The notes: generated by a model not told the origin, from the sequence alone. 64,000 nucleotides of DNA from Rhizobium sp. 11515TR (GCF_002277895.1 NZ_CP022998.1:3081501-3145500), one strand, 5' to 3'. Positions 48,832 to 60,012 are shown, counted from the stretch's first letter. Numbers and translations: made by a program.

Positions 48832-49800
48832 TTACAGGCAACCGATCGATACAAGGCTTGCCCTCACCGCTTCATCGATCGGCGTATGCGGTTCCTCGCC
48901 AAGAACAGCCACCAGCCTATCGTTCCGCATCTGCAACGGCACGTCCCAGAGATAGCTCATTTCGCGCAGCTCCCGCATCAATGTCACGAAGGGAGCGGCG
49001 AGCGGCACCACCCACCAGGGAAAACACTTCACCTTCACCTTGTGCCCAAGGACGCGCTGGACGGCTTCGATCATCTGCCTGCCGTCTCCATCCCAATGAC
49101 CGCGCATATGATAGACGGCAAAGGACGGCAGCTGGTCCCCCTTCTCGATCAGCCGAATCATGATCTCGGCGGCATCGGGCAGATAGGCCCATTGGTGGCC
49201 GACGCCGCGCTTGCCCGGATAGGTCATCGAACTGACCGGCTTGCCCGGCGTCACCATCGCCTGCGAAAACCAGCTGTTGGCGCGGGAGCCGCCGAAGAAA
49301 TCACCGGCGCGAACGATGATAACGGGCGTATTGCCCTGCTCCGCCGCAGCCTTCAGACGCCGCTCCATCTGCACGCGGATGGCCCCCTTGCGGGTCTTCG
49401 GCCGTTGGGCGCTGTCTTCCGTGACATTCGGGAAAACATCAGGACCAAAATTATAAACCGTACCGGGCAGCACGATCCGCGCACCGACCGCCTTGGCGGC
49501 GGCAATGGTGTTGTCGAGCATTGGCAGGACGACCCTACCCCAATTGCGATAGCCGGGCGGGTTGACCGCGTGCACGATGACATCAGCGCCCTGCGCCGCC
49601 TTCAGAACATCATCCGCCTGCATGGCATCGCCCTGGAACCAGTCGAACTCCGGCTGGCGGCGGGCCGCCTCGGCCGCATTGCGGTTCAGAGCCCGGATGC
49701 ACCAGCCGCGAAGGGCAAGTCCTTCCGCGACAGCACCGCCAATGCCGCCGGTCGCGCCAAGTATCAGGGCCGTCTTCGTGCTTTCTTTATTATTGCTCAT
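48832..49800 (-). CDS. NAD(P)-dependent epimerase/dehydratase-like oxidoreductase
   Basis: A 322-residue extended SDR-type protein. The start at 49800 (MSNNKESTKTALILGATGG) has GGAG seven bases upstream, although the frame runs to 49995. The cofactor motif GATGGIGG is at about 14-21, followed by a Rossmann pattern including VIVHAVNPPGY and GTVYNFGPDVFPN. The catalytic triad is not obvious, so it may be an NmrA-like protein. It is divergent from a LysR gene, which probably regulates it. Confidence 0.85.
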   Translation of the reverse strand: MSNNKESTKTALILGATGGIGGAVAEGLALRGWCIRALNRNAAEAARRQPEFDWFQGDAMQADDVLKAAQGADVIVHAVNPPGYRNWGRVVLPMLDNTIAAAKAVGARIVLPGTVYNFGPDVFPNVTEDSAQRPKTRKGAIRVQMERRLKAAAEQGNTPVIIVRAGDFFGGSRANSWFSQAMVTPGKPVSSMTYPGKRGVGHQWAYLPDAAEIMIRLIEKGDQLPSFAVYHMRGHWDGDGRQMIEAVQRVLGHKVKVKCFPWWVVPLAAPFVTLMRELREMSYLWDVPLQMRNDRLVAVLGEEPHTPIDEAVRASLVSIGCL

Positions 49801-49892
49801 CGTCATCTCCATCGGTTTCGATGGACTGACTATGCTAGGTATTGACGATAAACGAAATTGCTGAAAAATCTGTAGATGATATACATAAATGT

Positions 49893-50807
49893 ATGACATC
49901 ACTATCTGAACCAAGCTGGGATTTCTATCGCACTTTTCTCGCCGTGCTGGAGCACGGTTCCCTGTCGGCTGCAGCGCGCGAACTCGGCCTGACACAGCCG
50001 ACGGTTGGCCGTCATATCGACGCCTTGGAACAATCGGTCGGTGCGGAGCTGTTCACGCGTTCGCAACAGGGGCTATTGCCGACCGACACCGCCCTCGTTC
50101 TGAAACCCTATGCCGAGACTTTGGCGAGCACGACCGCCGCACTGTTGCGCGCAGCCTCCGGCTCAAAGGATAAGGCCAGCGGCACAGTGCGCATCAGTGC
50201 GAGCGAGGTCATCGGCGCGGAAGTGCTGCCGCCGATCCTTGCCAAGTTACAGGCAAGCTATCCCGATCTGATCGTGGAGCTTTCAGCCTCCGATACGGTG
50301 GAAGATCTGCTGCAACGCGAGGCCGATATCGCCGTGCGCATGGTCGCGCCGGCGCAAGAAGCACTGCTTGCCCGGCATATCGGCATCATCTCTCTCGGCC
50401 TCTTCGCCCATCGCAGCTATATCGAGCGGTACGGCAAGCCAGAAACCTTAGAGGAGCTGCGTCGGCACAAGCTCATCGGCTTCGATCGCCAGACTGCTTA
50501 TATACGCATGATGCTGAAGCGTTATCCGATGCTTGAAGGCGTTTCCTTCAGCTTTCGTTCCGATCACAGCATCGCGCTCCACAATGCGCTGCGCGCCGGC
50601 ATCGGCATCGGTTTCTATCAGATCCCCTTTGCAAGCCGCGATCCCAACCTCATGCAGATATTGCCCGAGATCGAGGTGGAGATCGACACCTGGATCGTCA
50701 TGCATGAAAATCTGAAGACATCGCCACGCTGCCGCGTGACATTCGATGCCCTGGTGACGGGTTTGCTTGATTACATCAAGGAAAACAACCTGGAGAATGG
50801 ATTTTGA
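49893..50807 (+). CDS. LysR family transcriptional regulator
   Basis: A 304-residue LysR-type regulator with DNA-binding helices at about 8-65 (WDFYRTFLAVLEHGSLSAAARELGLTQPTVGRHIDALE). The effector-binding domain follows, including VRISASEVIGAEVLPP. The start at 49893 is taken because it begins the usual N-terminus; an earlier TTG at 49842 is possible. It shares a 92-base gap with the divergent oxidoreductase, and the GrpB gene follows almost without a gap. Confidence 0.9.
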   Translation: MTSLSEPSWDFYRTFLAVLEHGSLSAAARELGLTQPTVGRHIDALEQSVGAELFTRSQQGLLPTDTALVLKPYAETLASTTAALLRAASGSKDKASGTVRISASEVIGAEVLPPILAKLQASYPDLIVELSASDTVEDLLQREADIAVRMVAPAQEALLARHIGIISLGLFAHRSYIERYGKPETLEELRRHKLIGFDRQTAYIRMMLKRYPMLEGVSFSFRSDHSIALHNALRAGIGIGFYQIPFASRDPNLMQILPEIEVEIDTWIVMHENLKTSPRCRVTFDALVTGLLDYIKENNLENGF

Positions 50808-50809
50808 CC

Positions 50810-51325
50810 ATGGGAACAGCGGTGGAACTGGTGCCATACGACCCATGCTGGCCAGGGGATTTCGAGCGCATCCGCGAAAAGCTCGAACGATTGCTGGCGC
50901 CCTATGCCGTGACGATCGAACATATCGGCAGCACATCCATTCCCGGAATTGCCGCAAAACCGCTCATCGATATCGACATCATCCTGCGCGGCTCAGCCGA
51001 TGTGCCTGCGGCGACCCGGATTCTTCTGGAGCAGAATTACGAACCGCGCGGCAATCGCTATGACGATGATGTTTGGGCCTTCATGCGACGCAACGGCAGA
51101 CCGCCGGAACGAATTTATCTCTGCCCGCCGAACAATCGGACCCACGAGCGCCGGGTGATCTTTCGCGATTATCTTCGAGCGCATCCTGCAGAAGCGGCAG
51201 CTTACGCCGCGCTGAAATTGGAGCTCGCCGGAACGCATCGACATGATGGCGATCGCTACACTGCCGAGAAACGTCATTTCGTCGACGCGATTATCGAAAA
51301 GGCAGCCGGCCAGCGGCAGATCTAG
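50810..51325 (+). CDS. GrpB family protein (nucleotidyltransferase-like)
   Basis: A 171-residue GrpB/DUF427-like protein. It begins with VELVPYDPCWPGDFERIREKLE and has EHIGSTSIPGIAAKPLIDIDII at about 40-62, which is the family hallmark and a nucleotidyltransferase-like fold. The C-terminal NNRTHERRVIFRDYLRAHP is typical. It lies close to the LysR stop and overlaps the convergent DUF2188 gene by four bases. Function is not known. Confidence 0.88.
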   Translation: MGTAVELVPYDPCWPGDFERIREKLERLLAPYAVTIEHIGSTSIPGIAAKPLIDIDIILRGSADVPAATRILLEQNYEPRGNRYDDDVWAFMRRNGRPPERIYLCPPNNRTHERRVIFRDYLRAHPAEAAAYAALKLELAGTHRHDGDRYTAEKRHFVDAIIEKAAGQRQI

Positions 51326-51603
51326 GCGCCTGGAGCGGTATCGACCGGCGGAAAATGCATCTGACCGTCGATGACTTCCGTTTCCGGGCGGTCACCGCCG
51401 TCGGCATATTCTTCATGCCATTTGCCGCTCTCGTCCTGCCAGCTGATTTCAGCTGAATCTCCCCCGATTTGCTGTTCCGCCGCCACGATCCTGGCGGCCT
51501 CCACCGCCTCGGAGTGCGTTGGAAACGCTTCCGAATAAACGTCGCGGAAGCGATAAGCCCACCCACCGTCATGCGGCACGATTTCATAAACGACCTTGAC
51601 CAT
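51322..51603 (-). CDS. DUF2188 protein
   Basis: A 93-residue protein matching DUF2188: VYEIVPHDGGWAYRFRDVYSEAFPTHSEAVEAARIVAAEQQ at about 5-45. It has a conserved Trp/Arg N-terminal pattern and a negatively charged C-terminus. Such proteins are common in rhizobia and of unknown function. AAGGAGGATCTGA lies just before the ATG. Confidence 0.83.
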   Translation of the reverse strand: MVKVVYEIVPHDGGWAYRFRDVYSEAFPTHSEAVEAARIVAAEQQIGGDSAEISWQDESGKWHEEYADGGDRPETEVIDGQMHFPPVDTAPGA

Positions 51604-51832
51604 TCAGATCCTCCTTCTCATCTGCCAAGACCTTGGAACCGGACGTTGCCGGCGGGATCGCGTGCATCTGAGACGGATTCGAGGATGCCGCGGCATTGTG
51701 GTTGGGCAGACCTATCCGCGCAGTATTCCATTAAACTGCGTTAACTGCAAATTTCGCCCTCCTCCCCGCAAGCTTGATGTGCGAAATCCTTGCTTTAGAG
51801 TGCGACCGTGAATCGGCGCAAAGGTGGGGAAA

Positions 51833-52936
51833 GTGATCATAGCGAAATGGTTTAAGCAGGAAAAAAACCTGCTGGTGGCATTGGCGGTTGCTGTTGTCGC
51901 CTATGTCGGCGAGCATTCCATATTGGAAATGGGCCAAGGCGCTGCAATGGTCGCCGCCGTGGCATTGATCGCGACGATCGTACTGGCCTCCATGCGCGTC
52001 GCCCATCATGCCGAGACGCTCGCCGTCAAGGTCGGCGACCCCTACGGCACGATGATCCTCACTCTTTCGGCCGTTGCCGTCGAGGTCATCATCCTCGCCA
52101 TCATGATGAGCGGCGAGAGCTCGCCGACGCTGGTGCGCGACACGATCTATGCCGCCGTCATGCTCGATATCAACGGCATCCTCGGCCTAGCCGCCCTTCT
52201 CGGCGGCCTGAAACACGGCGAACAGCCCTATAATGACGATTCCAGCCGGACCTATGGCGTGATGATCCTGACTGCCATGGGCATTTCGATGATCGTGCCG
52301 GAGTTCATCCCCGATGCAAAATGGCATTATTATTCCGCCTTCACCATCGTCGCGATGATCGCGCTCTACGCGCTATTCCTTCGCATGCAGGTGGGCAAGC
52401 ACAGCTATTTCTTCAGCTACAGCTATCCACGCACGGAGAAGAAGATCGCAGCTGGGGAGGCTGAAGAGCATCATGAAGAGGACTCCACGGCGACTTCGAT
52501 CGTCACGATCCTGATCGGCGTCGTCCTGATCGGTACGCTCGCCGAATTCATGTCTGTATTCATGGATACCGGCCTCAAGGGCACCGGCGCTCCGCCCGCC
52601 ATCGCCGCCATCGTTGTCGCTGCCATCTCGGCAGCGCCGGAAATTCTGACGGCTTTGCGAGCAGCGCTTAGAAACCGCATGCAGGCGACGGTCAACATCG
52701 CCCTAGGTGCTTCGCTCTCGACCGTCATCCTGACTGTGCCTGTCATGGAGGCGATTGCGCTCTATACCGGCCAACCTTTCATCATGGCCATGTCGCCGGT
52801 ACAGACGGTCATGGTCATGATCACGCTGATCGTTGCCGCCATCAACCTCAATGATGGCGAAACCAACGCCATCGAAGGCATGACCCATTTCATTCTCTTC
52901 GCGACTTTCATCATGCTGACGGCGCTCGGTCTTTGA
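51833..52936 (+). CDS. Calcium/cation-proton antiporter (ChaA/Cax, y4hA-like)
   Basis: A 367-residue membrane antiporter of the CaCA family with about 11 helices in two repeats. The repeat motifs are AVEVIILAIMMSGE (about 83-96) and the partner AAPEILTALRAAL near 265, with Glu residues that bind the cation. It is similar to the y4hA protein recorded in a Rhizobium symbiotic plasmid. The start is taken as GTG at 51833 after AGGTGGGG; GTG at 51824 is also possible. Confidence 0.88.
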   Translation: MIIAKWFKQEKNLLVALAVAVVAYVGEHSILEMGQGAAMVAAVALIATIVLASMRVAHHAETLAVKVGDPYGTMILTLSAVAVEVIILAIMMSGESSPTLVRDTIYAAVMLDINGILGLAALLGGLKHGEQPYNDDSSRTYGVMILTAMGISMIVPEFIPDAKWHYYSAFTIVAMIALYALFLRMQVGKHSYFFSYSYPRTEKKIAAGEAEEHHEEDSTATSIVTILIGVVLIGTLAEFMSVFMDTGLKGTGAPPAIAAIVVAAISAAPEILTALRAALRNRMQATVNIALGASLSTVILTVPVMEAIALYTGQPFIMAMSPVQTVMVMITLIVAAINLNDGETNAIEGMTHFILFATFIMLTALGL

Positions 52937-53030
52937 TTCCGATTTCAATGACTTGCGCCGCCAGGCGGATTCAAATTGCGAAGCGCTTGAATCTCTTGAT
53001 GAAACCGAAACCGTCAGCCTGAATACGAAA

Positions 53031-53054
53031 AAGCCCGCCATTTCTGGCGGGCTT
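53031..53054 (-). terminator. Rho-independent terminator of aatA
   Basis: AAGCCCGCCA and TGGCGGGCTT form a perfect 10-bp stem over TTTC. Read leftward it is followed by TTTTTCGT. It is 24 bases past the aatA stop and also lies after the antiporter gene on the other strand. Confidence 0.9.
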
Positions 53055-53077
53055 CCATGTAAGCTATCGCTGGCCGC

Positions 53078-54797
<1,720 letters not shown>

Positions 54798-55955
54798 ATG
54801 CACAGGGCCAAAACAGGATCAGGCAGAAGCGGATTTATGATCGCTTTGATGGTCTGTGCCCTGCTCGCGGGAACACCGGTGCTCGCCGCGCCGGCACAGA
54901 CCATCAAGACGCAAAAGGTTGATGTCAAAGTCGAGAAGATAGCGACAGGGCTCGAGCACCCCTGGGCGGTGGAAGTGCTACCGGATGGCGCTTACCTGGT
55001 GACTGAGCGGCCCGGCCGTATGCGTCTTGTCCGCGATGGAAAGGCCTTAGCGATTTCCGGCGTGCCAGAGGTCTATGCACGCGGCCAGGGTGGCCTGCTC
55101 GATGTCGCCCTTGATCCGAAATTCCCAAGCAACCGCACTCTCTATTTCACGGCTTCCGTGGCAGGCGATGGCGGAAGCGGCACGGCCGTCTTTCGCGCCA
55201 GACTATCGCCGGACGAAACTCGGCTGACCGATGTGAAGCGTATCTTCCTGATGAACAAGCTGTCGCGCGGCAATATCCAGTATGGGTCGCGCATTGCGAT
55301 TGCCCGCGACGGCAGCCTCTTCGTCAGCCTCGGCGACCGTGGTCAACAGGACCGCGCCCAGGATTTTCAGGACGATGCCGGCTCCATTATCCATATCGAA
55401 GCCGATGGCAGCATTCCCGCCGACAATCCGTTCACGGACGGCAAAAGCGCTCTGCCGGAAATCTGGTCGAAGGGCCATCGCAACCCACAGGGCATCACTT
55501 TCGACAGCCAGACGAACAGGCTCTACACTGCAGAGCACGGCGCCCGAGGCGGCGATGAGATCAACACGCCCGAAGCTGGCAAGAACTATGGTTGGCCAGT
55601 TATTTCCTACGGCGTCAATTACAACGGCACGAAGATCGGCATCGGCACGGCAAAGCCCGGTATGGAGCAGCCCCGTTTCTATTGGGATCCATCGATCGCC
55701 CCGGGCGCCATTGTCGTCTACCGCGGCAAGATGTTTCCTGAATGGAACGGCGATCTCCTCATCACGGCGCTGAAGTTCGAGCTGCTCTCACGATTGAGCC
55801 AGGATGGCAAAGGCAAGATCACCGAACAGGAACGTATGTTTGACGGCGAATTCGGGCGCTTACGTGATATTACGGTCGCGCCAGATGGCGCGCTGCTGGT
55901 CAGGACCGATGAAGACAACGGTGCGCTTCTGAGGATTTCGAGAGCCGCGAGCTAG
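54798..55955 (+). CDS. PQQ-dependent sugar dehydrogenase (YliI/Asd type)
   Basis: A 385-residue exported protein. The start at 54798 has GGGGAGG eight bases upstream. A signal peptide spans about 1-31 (ALLAGTPVLAA-PA). The rest is a six-bladed beta-propeller like soluble aldose dehydrogenases of the glucose/sorbosone type: LEHPWAVEVLPDGAYLVTERPGR, then GGLLDVALDPKFPSNRTLYFT, EIWSKGHRNPQG and GARGGDEINTP with YGWP. It likely oxidises aldoses in the periplasm with PQQ. Confidence 0.92.
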   Translation: MHRAKTGSGRSGFMIALMVCALLAGTPVLAAPAQTIKTQKVDVKVEKIATGLEHPWAVEVLPDGAYLVTERPGRMRLVRDGKALAISGVPEVYARGQGGLLDVALDPKFPSNRTLYFTASVAGDGGSGTAVFRARLSPDETRLTDVKRIFLMNKLSRGNIQYGSRIAIARDGSLFVSLGDRGQQDRAQDFQDDAGSIIHIEADGSIPADNPFTDGKSALPEIWSKGHRNPQGITFDSQTNRLYTAEHGARGGDEINTPEAGKNYGWPVISYGVNYNGTKIGIGTAKPGMEQPRFYWDPSIAPGAIVVYRGKMFPEWNGDLLITALKFELLSRLSQDGKGKITEQERMFDGEFGRLRDITVAPDGALLVRTDEDNGALLRISRAAS

Positions 55956-56054
55956 GCTCGGCGCTTCGCCTCGGGCAGCTTTCGGCCTTGCCGCAAGCAA
56001 AAGCAACTGCTAACGGTCGGCCTCATTCTTTCCTCCCCTTCCCGCAGGATGCAG

Positions 56055-56945
56055 ATGTCTCGCATACAGGCGAATTTGTTGTTGTTGCTTGCCGCCGCGA
56101 TCTGGGGCGGCGGTTTCGTTGCGCAATCGACAGCGATGAAGGCGATCGGACCCTTCTGGTTCATCGGCCTCAGATTCGCCGTGGCTACCATGGTCGTCCT
56201 GCCTTTTGTGTGGATGGAAAACAGGAAGGCCGCGAAGCCGCTCACGCCTCGCAACTGGCTCTCCTTTTTGTTGATCGGCCTCGCTCTTTTCGGCGGAGCG
56301 GCAACGCAGCAGCTCGGCCTTCTGACGACGACGGTCACGAATTCCAGCTTCATCACCGGCCTTTATGTGGTCTTCGTTCCGCTGATCGCCGTTATCTTCC
56401 TGCGCCGATCGCCACATTGGGTCATCTGGCCAGCGGCATTGATGGCGCTTTGCGGCATCTACCTGCTCTCGGGCGGCTCCTTCTCGCGCCTTACCGTCGG
56501 CGATTTCTTGACCGTGATCTGCGCGCTCTTCTGGGCTGCACAAATCACGCTTGCCGGCTCTGCCGTCAACGAGACTGGCCGGCCGCTCGGCATTTCCGCC
56601 ACCCAGTTTGCCGTCACCGCCGTTCTCGCTCTCGCGGTTGCCGCCGCCATCGAACCGATCAGCATCGCCGATATAAGCGCCGCACTCGGCGAGATCCTCT
56701 ATGTCGGCATCTTTTCCTCGGGCCTTGCTTTCGCGCTGCAGATCATCGGCCAGCGTTATACGACCGCTCCCCAAGCCGCGATCTTCCTGTCTTCGGAAGC
56801 CTTGTTCGGGGCTTCGCTCGGCGCCTTGCTGCTCGGCGAGACCATCGGCCCGCTCGGCTATGCCGGCTGCGCTTTGATGTTTGCGGCGATGCTGGCCGTG
56901 GAATTGGTGCCGGAATTGACTCGCCGACGCGACGCCACGGCATAA
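56055..56945 (+). CDS. EamA/DMT family transporter
   Basis: A 296-residue inner-membrane protein of two EamA repeats and ten helices: MSRIQANLLLLLAAAIWGGGFVAQSTAM first, then the loop FVPLIAVIFLRRSPHWVIW, and the second repeat with AALGEILYVGIFSSGLAFALQIIGQRYTTAPQAA. Such proteins export amino acids or other metabolites, but the substrate is unknown. AGGA precedes the ATG by six bases. Confidence 0.87.
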   Translation: MSRIQANLLLLLAAAIWGGGFVAQSTAMKAIGPFWFIGLRFAVATMVVLPFVWMENRKAAKPLTPRNWLSFLLIGLALFGGAATQQLGLLTTTVTNSSFITGLYVVFVPLIAVIFLRRSPHWVIWPAALMALCGIYLLSGGSFSRLTVGDFLTVICALFWAAQITLAGSAVNETGRPLGISATQFAVTAVLALAVAAAIEPISIADISAALGEILYVGIFSSGLAFALQIIGQRYTTAPQAAIFLSSEALFGASLGALLLGETIGPLGYAGCALMFAAMLAVELVPELTRRRDATA

Positions 56946-57442
56946 AAAACGCCGTAAATGCGCGCTTTTAGCCGCTTGACGGCATGGCTCGCCAAATTTT
57001 TTCGGGCTATCGAAAATGGCCGTTCATACCAGCGGATTTGGGGAAATTTCGCCAATACTATATCGCGAGCGATGCAAAACCCTTAGAAACTTGTTTCAAA
57101 GTGGGAAAATTTGCGAATCGCCCTAACATATTCGCGTTACGGCATTGTGCCGGTTGCGCCACGTTAAAAAACTTTTGCTTGCCAATTTCCCATAAACACA
57201 GCACTCTCAATAGTGTTCGGGCATTTTTAGAGCATGGGAAGTCCTAATAGAATTGCGAGCCGGAAACGCTAATATTCCGGTCAGCCTGGTCGAGAAGCGG
57301 GTGGCAAACATCGCATTGAGATCATGCCGAGTTACGGGGACCTTTTCCTTCAAATTTCGAGAACTGCCTGCAAGCGCCCGCAAGGGCAACTGAAGTAATG
57401 CTGCCCGTGTGGATGGTGGGCAGAGAGAAAAGGACCTGAGGC
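56946..57442. other. Intergenic region with the cold-shock gene leader
   Basis: About 497 bases. The middle (about 57050-57240) is AT-rich and should hold the cspA promoter. CTGCCC-N10-GGGCAG near 57402-57424 forms a hairpin just before the ribosome-binding site. Long structured leaders often control cspA translation at low temperature. No separate gene is seen. Confidence 0.55.
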
Positions 57443-57658
57443 ATGGCCGAGACTGGCACTGTAAAGTTTTTCAATACCGATAAGGGCTTCGGTTTCATCA
57501 AACCGGACAAGGGTGGCGCAGACATCTTTGTACACATTTCTGCAGTTCAGGCTTCTGGTCTGGCAGGATTGTCGGAAAACCAGAAGGTAAGCTTCGACAC
57601 GGAACCGGATCGCCGCGGCAAGGGACCGAAGGCCGTCAATTTGCAGATTGCTGGCTAA
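57443..57658 (+). CDS. cspA: Cold-shock protein (CspA family)
   Basis: A 71-residue single-domain RNA chaperone. RNP1 is KGFGFI (about 14-19) and RNP2 is DIFVHIS (27-33), the RNA-binding strands. It begins MAETGTVKFFNTDKGFGFI. CCTGAGGC gives a ribosome-binding site. A long leader precedes it and a strong terminator follows. Confidence 0.97.
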   Translation: MAETGTVKFFNTDKGFGFIKPDKGGADIFVHISAVQASGLAGLSENQKVSFDTEPDRRGKGPKAVNLQIAG

Positions 57659-57690
57659 GACACCTTACGGCTTTCAAATTCGAGTTGAGG

Positions 57691-57713
57691 CCCGGCAGCA
57701 ATGCCGGGTTTTG
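57691..57713 (+). terminator. Rho-independent terminator of the cold-shock gene
   Basis: CCCGGCA and TGCCGGG form a stem over GCAA, followed by TTTTG, 33 bases after the cspA stop. Confidence 0.88.
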
Positions 57714-57806
57714 TCATTCAGTCTGCATTCAGTTTGCCACGTATAATTTGCCTCCCATGAAAGGACGGGAACGACTTTTGTCCCGCTTCCGTTAGAGGAT
57801 AGGCCA

Positions 57807-58244
57807 ATGACCATACTCGGCAAAACGCTCGTCATGTCCGCCGTCGCGGCGGCATTGACGATCACTTCCATGAGTGCCGCTTCCGCCGACGAATACTGGC
57901 GCCATCATAACCGAGATGGCTGGGCATTCGGGGCCGCCGGGCTCGCAACCGGCCTGATCGTCGGCTCCGCCATTGCCAGCCAACCGCGCTACGTCGAACC
58001 GGCCCCTGCCTATGTCGACCCAGGCTACGACGCGCCTCCCCCGGGCTACTACTATCGCCCAGCACCGCGCCGCGTCTATGTCGAGCGCGACGTCAGCTAC
58101 TATGCGCCAGCGCCGGCATACGGTCTGCGCCCCTGGTCGTCCGCATGGATGCGCTATTGCTACGACCGCTACAGAAGCTTCGATGGCCGCACGGGCACCT
58201 ATGTCGGCTTTGACGGCATGCGCCATTTCTGCACGGCCGACTGA
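57807..58244 (+). CDS. BA14K family secreted protein
   Basis: A 145-residue exported protein with a signal peptide (about 1-27). The central part is rich in Pro, Tyr and Ala. The C-terminal 30 residues, WMRYCYDRYRSFDGRTGTYVGFDGMRHFC, match the BA14K (Brucella 14-kDa immunogen, lectin-like) motif with two cysteines. BA14K is thought to affect LPS and cell envelope integrity. It follows the cold-shock gene but has its own upstream region. Confidence 0.9.
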   Translation: MTILGKTLVMSAVAAALTITSMSAASADEYWRHHNRDGWAFGAAGLATGLIVGSAIASQPRYVEPAPAYVDPGYDAPPPGYYYRPAPRRVYVERDVSYYAPAPAYGLRPWSSAWMRYCYDRYRSFDGRTGTYVGFDGMRHFCTAD

Positions 58245-58567
58245 TTTCAGCCGTGCCCCGAATGACAATGCGAGGAACCAAGGCGCCGCTTTCGAGCGGC
58301 GCCTGATTGATGCGGAATAGGTCCTATCGGGAAGCGTTCGTCTTTCGGCCTGGATTTGCAGCAGCGTCCCCACATTGCCGTCTCTCGCACACACTGAACG
58401 CTCCACGCCTCCTCTGAAACAGCGTCTCTGATAAGAACGCCGGCCTCATTGCACCCAAAACTCTCATCCAGACACTCTGTGATAATGCCCCGCCATGGTC
58501 ACACTGGCGTTTTATGCGTGTTGCCATCATTTCTGGCCGCACGAGGAAGCTTTTCAGAGGTTGGAGA
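58245..58567. other. Intergenic region with a tetraloop hairpin
   Basis: About 320 bases between the BA14K gene and the kinase pseudogene. Besides the 58281-58304 hairpin it contains no gene that I can support. Frames on the minus strand here overlap the pseudogene start and have no ribosome-binding site. Confidence 0.5.
58281..58304 (+). terminator. Hairpin with UUCG tetraloop after BA14K
   Basis: AGGCGCCGCT and AGCGGCGCCT form a perfect 10-bp stem over TTCG, 37 bases past the BA14K stop. No T-tract follows, so it may be a 3' stability element instead of a classic terminator. Confidence 0.7.
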
Positions 58568-59115
58568 ATGGGCATCAGGAACTATTTGATCGACGGCGTT
58601 TCTGGGGCCGGCAAGACCGCAGTGGCCATAGAGCTACAGTGACGCGGTTATCATGTCATCCATGGCGATCGTGAGTTGGCCTATAAGGGCGATCCGGAAA
58701 CGGGTGAGCCGCTGGATGCCTCTGCCCTTCACCAGCACATTCCGGTGTGGGCTTCAGGCACAGACATCACCTTTGGGATGTCGGCAAGGTCAAATCCCTC
58801 GTCGCCGATCGAAGCCATCCGACCACCTTCTTCTGCGGCGGCTCCAGGAATTTTCATCGCTTTATCGATCTGTTCGATGAGGTCTTCGTGCTCAACGTCG
58901 ATCTGGACACGCTAAACCGCCGGCTTGTCGCCAGACCGGAAGATGAGTTTGGCGGCAAGCCCGCCGAGCGAGACATCATCATGCGATTGCACGCAACGCA
59001 GGAGGACATTCCGAAGAATGCGGTAGGCATCGACGCAACAGCGCCGCTTGCCAGCGTTGTCGACGATATTCTTTCCAGATGCCACGAGAATGCGGGGCAA
59101 AAGGCCCGCTGGTAA
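58568..59115 (+). pseudogene. Broken P-loop kinase-like gene (in-frame TGA and one frameshift)
   Basis: The ATG at 58568 follows GGAG. The first frame gives a P-loop GVSGAGKT at about residues 10-17, then stops at TGA 58640-58642 where relatives have Arg (ELQ-stop-RGYHVI). A single C-to-T change would cause this. The same frame continues with GDRELAYKGDPETGEPLD and then shifts by one base near 58740. The reading continues in the next frame as HHLWDVGKVKSLV, then TFFCGGSRNFHRFIDLFD and VDLDTLNRRLVARPEDEFGGKPAERD. This is a nucleotide-kinase-like family of about 180 residues. Confidence 0.75.
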
Positions 59116-59123
59116 CGCTTTGC

Positions 59124-59768
59124 CTACAGCCCACGCAGGAAGGGATTGGTGCGACGCTCGTCGCCGATCCGGCTGCCTGGCCCATGGCCGCAGATGAAGC
59201 CGACTTCATCGCCAAGCGGGAAAACCTTGTCGCGGATCGATTCCAAAAGCTGCTGGTGATTGCCGCCGGGCAGATCGGTTCTGCCGATCGAGCCGTTGAA
59301 CAACACATCGCCGAGATGGGCAAAGCCCTGCTTCCGATTGACATAGATGACATGGCCGGGCGCATGGCCGGGGCAATGGAAAACCTCGAATTCATGCTCG
59401 CCGAAGGAAACCTTGTCGCCCTCCTTCAGGAAGCGGTCCGGCGTAACGTTGCGCACGCCGCTAATGTTGAACATCTTGCCCTTGGCTTCGATATCCTCCA
59501 GCAGGAAGCGATCGTCCTCATGCGGGCCGATCACCTCGATGCCCAATGCCTCACGCACCTCGTCGGCACCGCCGGCATGATCGATATGGCCGTGTGTCAG
59601 CCAGATGGCCTTGAGGGTAATGCCGTTCTCGCGCACCGTCTGCAGGATGATATCGACATCGCCGCCCGGATCGACCACCACGCCTTCCTTGGTCTCCGGA
59701 TCGAACAGGATGGTGCAGTTCTGTTCGAAAGGGGTCACCGGAATGATGCCGGCCTGGAGCATGCCCAT
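59124..59768 (-). CDS. MBL-fold metallo-hydrolase (glyoxalase II-like)
   Basis: A 214-residue hydrolase. The metal-binding motif THGHIDH has His59, His61, Asp63 and His64, and a later His and Asp follow in CPGHAPGH (near 133-138) and LGDVLFNGSIGRTDLPGG. This pattern places it with glyoxalase II-like enzymes such as YcbL. The start at 59768 has GAGG eight bases upstream; the frame itself runs to 59870. It converges with the kinase pseudogene with eight bases between. Confidence 0.92.
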   Translation of the reverse strand: MGMLQAGIIPVTPFEQNCTILFDPETKEGVVVDPGGDVDIILQTVRENGITLKAIWLTHGHIDHAGGADEVREALGIEVIGPHEDDRFLLEDIEAKGKMFNISGVRNVTPDRFLKEGDKVSFGEHEFEVFHCPGHAPGHVIYVNRKQGFAHLGDVLFNGSIGRTDLPGGNHQQLLESIRDKVFPLGDEVGFICGHGPGSRIGDERRTNPFLRGL

Positions 59769-60012
59769 GGAGCGCCTCGTCTGTTTTATCGTCGTACTGC
59801 CGGTATAACGGCAAACATCAGACAAAGCAGCCCCCGAAGCTTCAAAGTGGTGCGAACGCGGCAACCGCACCTCAAAATTCGATAATATCCATCTATTTCA
59901 AAAGGTTATTTGATATCCCGTCGAACGATAACTTATTGACGTCCGGCAAACCGGAACACTCAGGCACTCGAAACGTTGAAGATAGGTCTTTCAAGACAGA
60001 AGGAGAAAACCA

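Noticed and set aside
48814-49845. 343-codon plus-strand frame opposite the oxidoreductase gene
   Set aside because: Reverse-strand shadow without domain match; the minus-strand gene has a clear Rossmann motif.
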